From the NCBI RefSeq assembly GCF_019312595.1, contig NZ_JAHWDQ010000002.1, positions 434,001 through 498,000 on the forward strand: a stretch of DNA of 64,000 nucleotides. Direction: 5' to 3'. The stretch's first letter is position 1. Every line of letters starts with the position of its first letter. A program made the position numbers and the translations under genes. This document shows positions 61,613 through 64,000 of the stretch, piece after piece. A model generated the notes under the pieces. That model was not told the DNA's origin. It ran no database searches and was given only the letters and a program-made list of their open reading frames with translations. This DNA is from Zhongshania aquimaris (GTDB lineage: Bacteria > Pseudomonadota > Gammaproteobacteria > Pseudomonadales > Spongiibacteraceae).

Positions 61613-62525
61613 AAATATGAGCATGGACGATGGTGATAAAATAATAATAGAGACTACCACTCTAGCTAAAGACGATCATAAAGATATTGACGTTGCTGAG
61701 ATAGTTGCAGATTCACTGGCGGCCGAGGGAGCAGCACGACAGCGCCACACAACATTATATTCAATACTTAGGCGTATATTTTCACCTACTGTTGTGGGGC
61801 AAGAAAATATACCCCCCACACCGGTACTGCTCGTTGGTAATCATGCGCTTCTCGCGCTCGACGTACCGTTGATTCAATCGACATTTCTGCATGAATCTGG
61901 TCGCTTGGTTCGCGCAATGGGTGATCGGGTTTTGTTTGGCAATCCGACGGTGAGAAAAGCGATGATAAGCCAAGGTGGAATATTGGGGCATCCTGAGATT
62001 TGCGCCAAGATGATGGAGGCTGGGAAAGATCTCCTAGTTTTTCCAGGTGGATCATATGAAGTGAATAAGCCTGCTAATCAGCGCTACCAGCTTAAATGGA
62101 AAGAGCGGTATGGCTTTGTAAAGCTAGCTGCAATGCATGGCTACACCATACTTCCCTTTGCAACGATCGGCCCTGATGAATTTTACGGCCGCTATATGGA
62201 AAGCGCACAGTGGTATAACTCAGCTTTGGGAAAACTACTTATCAGGCTTGGCGTGCTGAGCGGAGATGGGCGTACTGATTTGCTGCCGCCTATTCCTAAG
62301 GGCGTGTGGGGTACATTAATTCCTAAGCCCGAGCGCTTTTATATGAGTATTGGAAAACCGATTTATCTGCGTGAGTATAAAGGACAAACTCTTGCGCAAA
62401 ATCAACTTGAGGCAATACGCAACGAGACATCTGCAAGCATAGAAACGCAAATTCGAGACTTGCTATTAGCTAGAGCACAAAATGCAGAGCAAGAGGGTTG
62501 GTTGAGGCGTCTACTTATACGGTAA
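61605..62525 (+). CDS. Lysophospholipid/diacylglycerol-type acyltransferase
   Basis: A protein of 306 residues. The catalytic block is VLLVGNHALLALDVPLIQST near residue 75 (an NHxxxxxD form of the HX4D motif), followed by VFPGGSYEVNKPANQRYQLK near 145, the glycine-rich FPGG motif of LPLAT proteins. The pattern is closest to the MGAT/DGAT/TMEM68-like branch, which acylates glycerol or other alcohols. The ATG lies inside the sulfatase stop region, so the genes are translationally coupled. It may acylate the alcohol released by the sulfatase, or a lipid (inference). Confidence 0.82.
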   Translation: MSENMSMDDGDKIIIETTTLAKDDHKDIDVAEIVADSLAAEGAARQRHTTLYSILRRIFSPTVVGQENIPPTPVLLVGNHALLALDVPLIQSTFLHESGRLVRAMGDRVLFGNPTVRKAMISQGGILGHPEICAKMMEAGKDLLVFPGGSYEVNKPANQRYQLKWKERYGFVKLAAMHGYTILPFATIGPDEFYGRYMESAQWYNSALGKLLIRLGVLSGDGRTDLLPPIPKGVWGTLIPKPERFYMSIGKPIYLREYKGQTLAQNQLEAIRNETSASIETQIRDLLLARAQNAEQEGWLRRLLIR

Positions 62526-62582
62526 ACGTGGAGTTCTTTCTGATGATGGCCAGTTTTCTCAGTATGGATGCGCGTCTGATAG

Positions 62583-63431
62583 CTATGCAACGTTTGGTCG
62601 TCTGACCACGACAATGACCATGCCTATGATAATCATGAAGACAGAGTAAAGCGCTGAAGGAATTGCGATGCTCATATTATTTAAAATAGTAGCTGCAATC
62701 ATAAACGCCATAGCGCCATTCTGTATTCCGACTTCAATAAGCATGGTGGTGATTTCTTGCTCCTGGAGGCGGGCGATTTTCCCGCTGAGAAAGCCAGCTG
62801 TATTACTCAATACGAGTAGTAATGCGACTGCGGTGCCGGCTACATTTACAGAGGATTTTATATTCTCCCATTGATCTATCCAGGTTAGTACCACCAGCAA
62901 TATAAAGAACAGGGCGGTGATAAGTACCATCTTGGACTCAAGGTGAGATACCACATCAGGATACTTGTTCCGCAGTACCATGCCAATAACAAGGGGAAGT
63001 GCGGTAAGAGCAGAAATCTGAAGAATAATATTTAAAAATGAGAGTTCGAACGATTCAAGCTCGCCGCCTATAAGACGTGCGAAAGCTCCCATGATCAGTG
63101 GGATGATGAAAACGCTAGTAAGACTGGTAATTGCCGTTAAACCTATCGATAGCGCGGTATCACCTTTAGCTAGCCGCGTTAGCATATTCGAGGTGATACC
63201 GCCTGGGCAGGAGGCGATTAATACAAGGCCAAGACCTAGCGATGGGGAGAGGTCAATCGCCAAACTTATGGCGATAGCGAGTAGAGGCAAAAAAAGTAGC
63301 TGGACTAGCAATATAACGAATACCGCCTTGGGGCGATTTAAGAGCTCCTTGAAGTCATTTACTGTTAGACCTAGCCCCATACTCAGCATGATTAAGAAAA
63401 GACCGAGTGGAATTAAAGATTGAATGAGCAT
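62583..63431 (-). CDS. Bile acid:sodium symporter (BASS) family protein
   Basis: A protein of 282 residues with about eight to nine membrane segments. The family motif is LGLGLVLIASCPGGITSNML near residue 85, and it starts LIPLGLFLIMLSMGLGLTVN. Relatives move organic anions, including bile acids, pyruvate or pantothenate, with sodium across the inner membrane. It lies beside a sulfatase and a TonB-dependent receptor, and is convergent with the acyltransferase gene and divergent from the receptor gene. A role in uptake of an organic acid of this pathway is inferred from position. Confidence 0.88.
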   Translation of the reverse strand: MLIQSLIPLGLFLIMLSMGLGLTVNDFKELLNRPKAVFVILLVQLLFLPLLAIAISLAIDLSPSLGLGLVLIASCPGGITSNMLTRLAKGDTALSIGLTAITSLTSVFIIPLIMGAFARLIGGELESFELSFLNIILQISALTALPLVIGMVLRNKYPDVVSHLESKMVLITALFFILLVVLTWIDQWENIKSSVNVAGTAVALLLVLSNTAGFLSGKIARLQEQEITTMLIEVGIQNGAMAFMIAATILNNMSIAIPSALYSVFMIIIGMVIVVVRRPNVA

Positions 63432-63775
63432 TGGATTGGATCTTTTCTCTGATTGGAATTTGAGTTTAGAACTATATTTGTACTGAGCGATTGAGTGGTT
63501 ATTGTAAACACATAAATTACGATATACGACTTACTGGATTGCTTATTAAAAATTACACTTCCTTAATGATAATAAGGATTATAGCTCGTCATGCAGAGTA
63601 TGTGTAGTAAGGGTCGTTTGTAAGCTGAGTTATTAGTAGCTTAATTATCCTTTGATAAAAGCTCCTTATAATCATAAGTGCAATGTTGCAATGATACAGA
63701 TTCGAATATCTCTAAAAATATAATAAATGGCGTATTTTTAATACCATAAATATATGCCCATTCTAAGTGGGAGAA
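63432..63775. other. Intergenic region between divergent BASS and TonB-receptor genes
   Basis: A stretch of 344 AT-rich bases, with no gene seen. It must hold both promoters. No clear palindrome was found. Confidence 0.5.
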
Positions 63776-64000
63776 ATGATGAATAATAAAGCCCTGTTAG
63801 CTGGTCTTGCTGTAAATATGGCATTTTCCGGCCTTACTTTTGCAGAAACCTCAAAGAAAGGAATGCAGATAGAAGAGGTGGTGGTTACGGCTCGTAAAAG
63901 AGACGAAAGCCTGCAAGAGGTCCCCGTCGCCGTTACCGCTGTTTCAACTGCCGAAATGGCAGCAAACAATATATCAACCATTGCTGATTTGGCAAAAATT
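63776..64000 (+). CDS. TonB-dependent receptor, 5' end only
   Basis: The first 75 residues are in the window. A signal peptide ends near AFSGLTFAETS, the TonB box region is IEEVVVTARKRDESLQEVPV, and the plug domain begins with AVTAVSTAEMAANNISTIAD. The frame is open at the right edge, and a full receptor would be 700-850 residues. Tandem ATGs at 63776 and 63779 follow AGTGGGAG. It resembles the receptor at 39632 in its start and may import the substrate of the sulfatase and ring-cleavage genes. Confidence 0.9.
   Translation, partial: MMNNKALLAGLAVNMAFSGLTFAETSKKGMQIEEVVVTARKRDESLQEVPVAVTAVSTAEMAANNISTIADLAKI

Overview
The window looks like chromosome of a marine or hydrocarbon-associated gammaproteobacterium, most like the Cellvibrionales/Spongiibacteraceae group (inference). 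The first 22 kb keeps gene neighbourhoods known from Pseudomonas (gshB-tonB3-yqgE beside pilGHIJ-chpA; yheS, a TIGR02444 protein, an AlgP-like protein and an FKBP together). The rest is CoA-ester, terpenoid/steroid-like and aromatic catabolism. No rRNA, tRNA, CRISPR array, insertion sequence or prophage was seen.

Region 1 (1-12.1 kb): yqgE (cut by the left edge), a TonB-family transducer and gshB on the minus strand, divergent from a Pil-Chp chemosensory operon (pilG, pilH, pilI, pilJ, chpA, chpC). The operon has no pilK methyltransferase or chpB methylesterase, and its ChpA is shorter than the Pseudomonas protein. Region 2 (12.2-22 kb): rsmE, argA, a membrane protein, a 2OG-Fe(II) oxygenase, a methyltransferase, a GST, yheS, a TIGR02444 protein, an AlgP-like coiled-coil protein and a lipoprotein FKBP isomerase, with several clear hairpins.

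Region 3 (22-30.8 kb): an SRPBCC-SDR fusion, a 36-residue membrane-peptide candidate, an epoxide hydrolase, an aldehyde dehydrogenase, an acyl-CoA synthetase, an intact BrnA-type antitoxin behind a truncated BrnT toxin, and a GFA-family protein. Region 4 (30.8-42 kb): a TetR-controlled acyl-CoA catabolism locus. One arm holds a DECR-like SDR, a PaaG-like crotonase and tetR. The divergent arm holds a biotin carboxylase, a biotin carrier, an MCC-type carboxyltransferase, an isovaleryl-CoA-type dehydrogenase and a second atypical SDR. The same inverted repeat, ATTGAG-N5-CTCAAT, precedes both arms. Between them is a promoter plus intrinsic terminator that could make a small RNA of about 75 nt. A TonB-dependent receptor follows. 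The gene set resembles the acyclic-terpene (Atu) system without AtuA.

Region 5 (42-50 kb): serine dehydratase, a Leu/Phe/Val dehydrogenase, a decayed AbiEi/DUF6088-like wHTH gene, and a minus-strand operon with an acetoacetate-decarboxylase-like protein, GTP cyclohydrolase I and two SDR-type reductases. Region 6 (50-64 kb): SDR, LysR, a small protein, a 2x[4Fe-4S] ferredoxin, then an operon of amidohydrolase, KshA-like Rieske oxygenase, HsaA-like flavin monooxygenase, HsaD/BphD-like hydrolase, BphC/HsaC-like extradiol dioxygenase and SDR, closed by a strong terminator. A periplasmic sulfatase, a lysophospholipid-type acyltransferase, a bile-acid:sodium-symporter-family protein and the start of a TonB-dependent receptor follow. 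Together they suggest capture, desulfation and ring cleavage of a polycyclic or sulfated substrate; the substrate itself cannot be read from the sequence.
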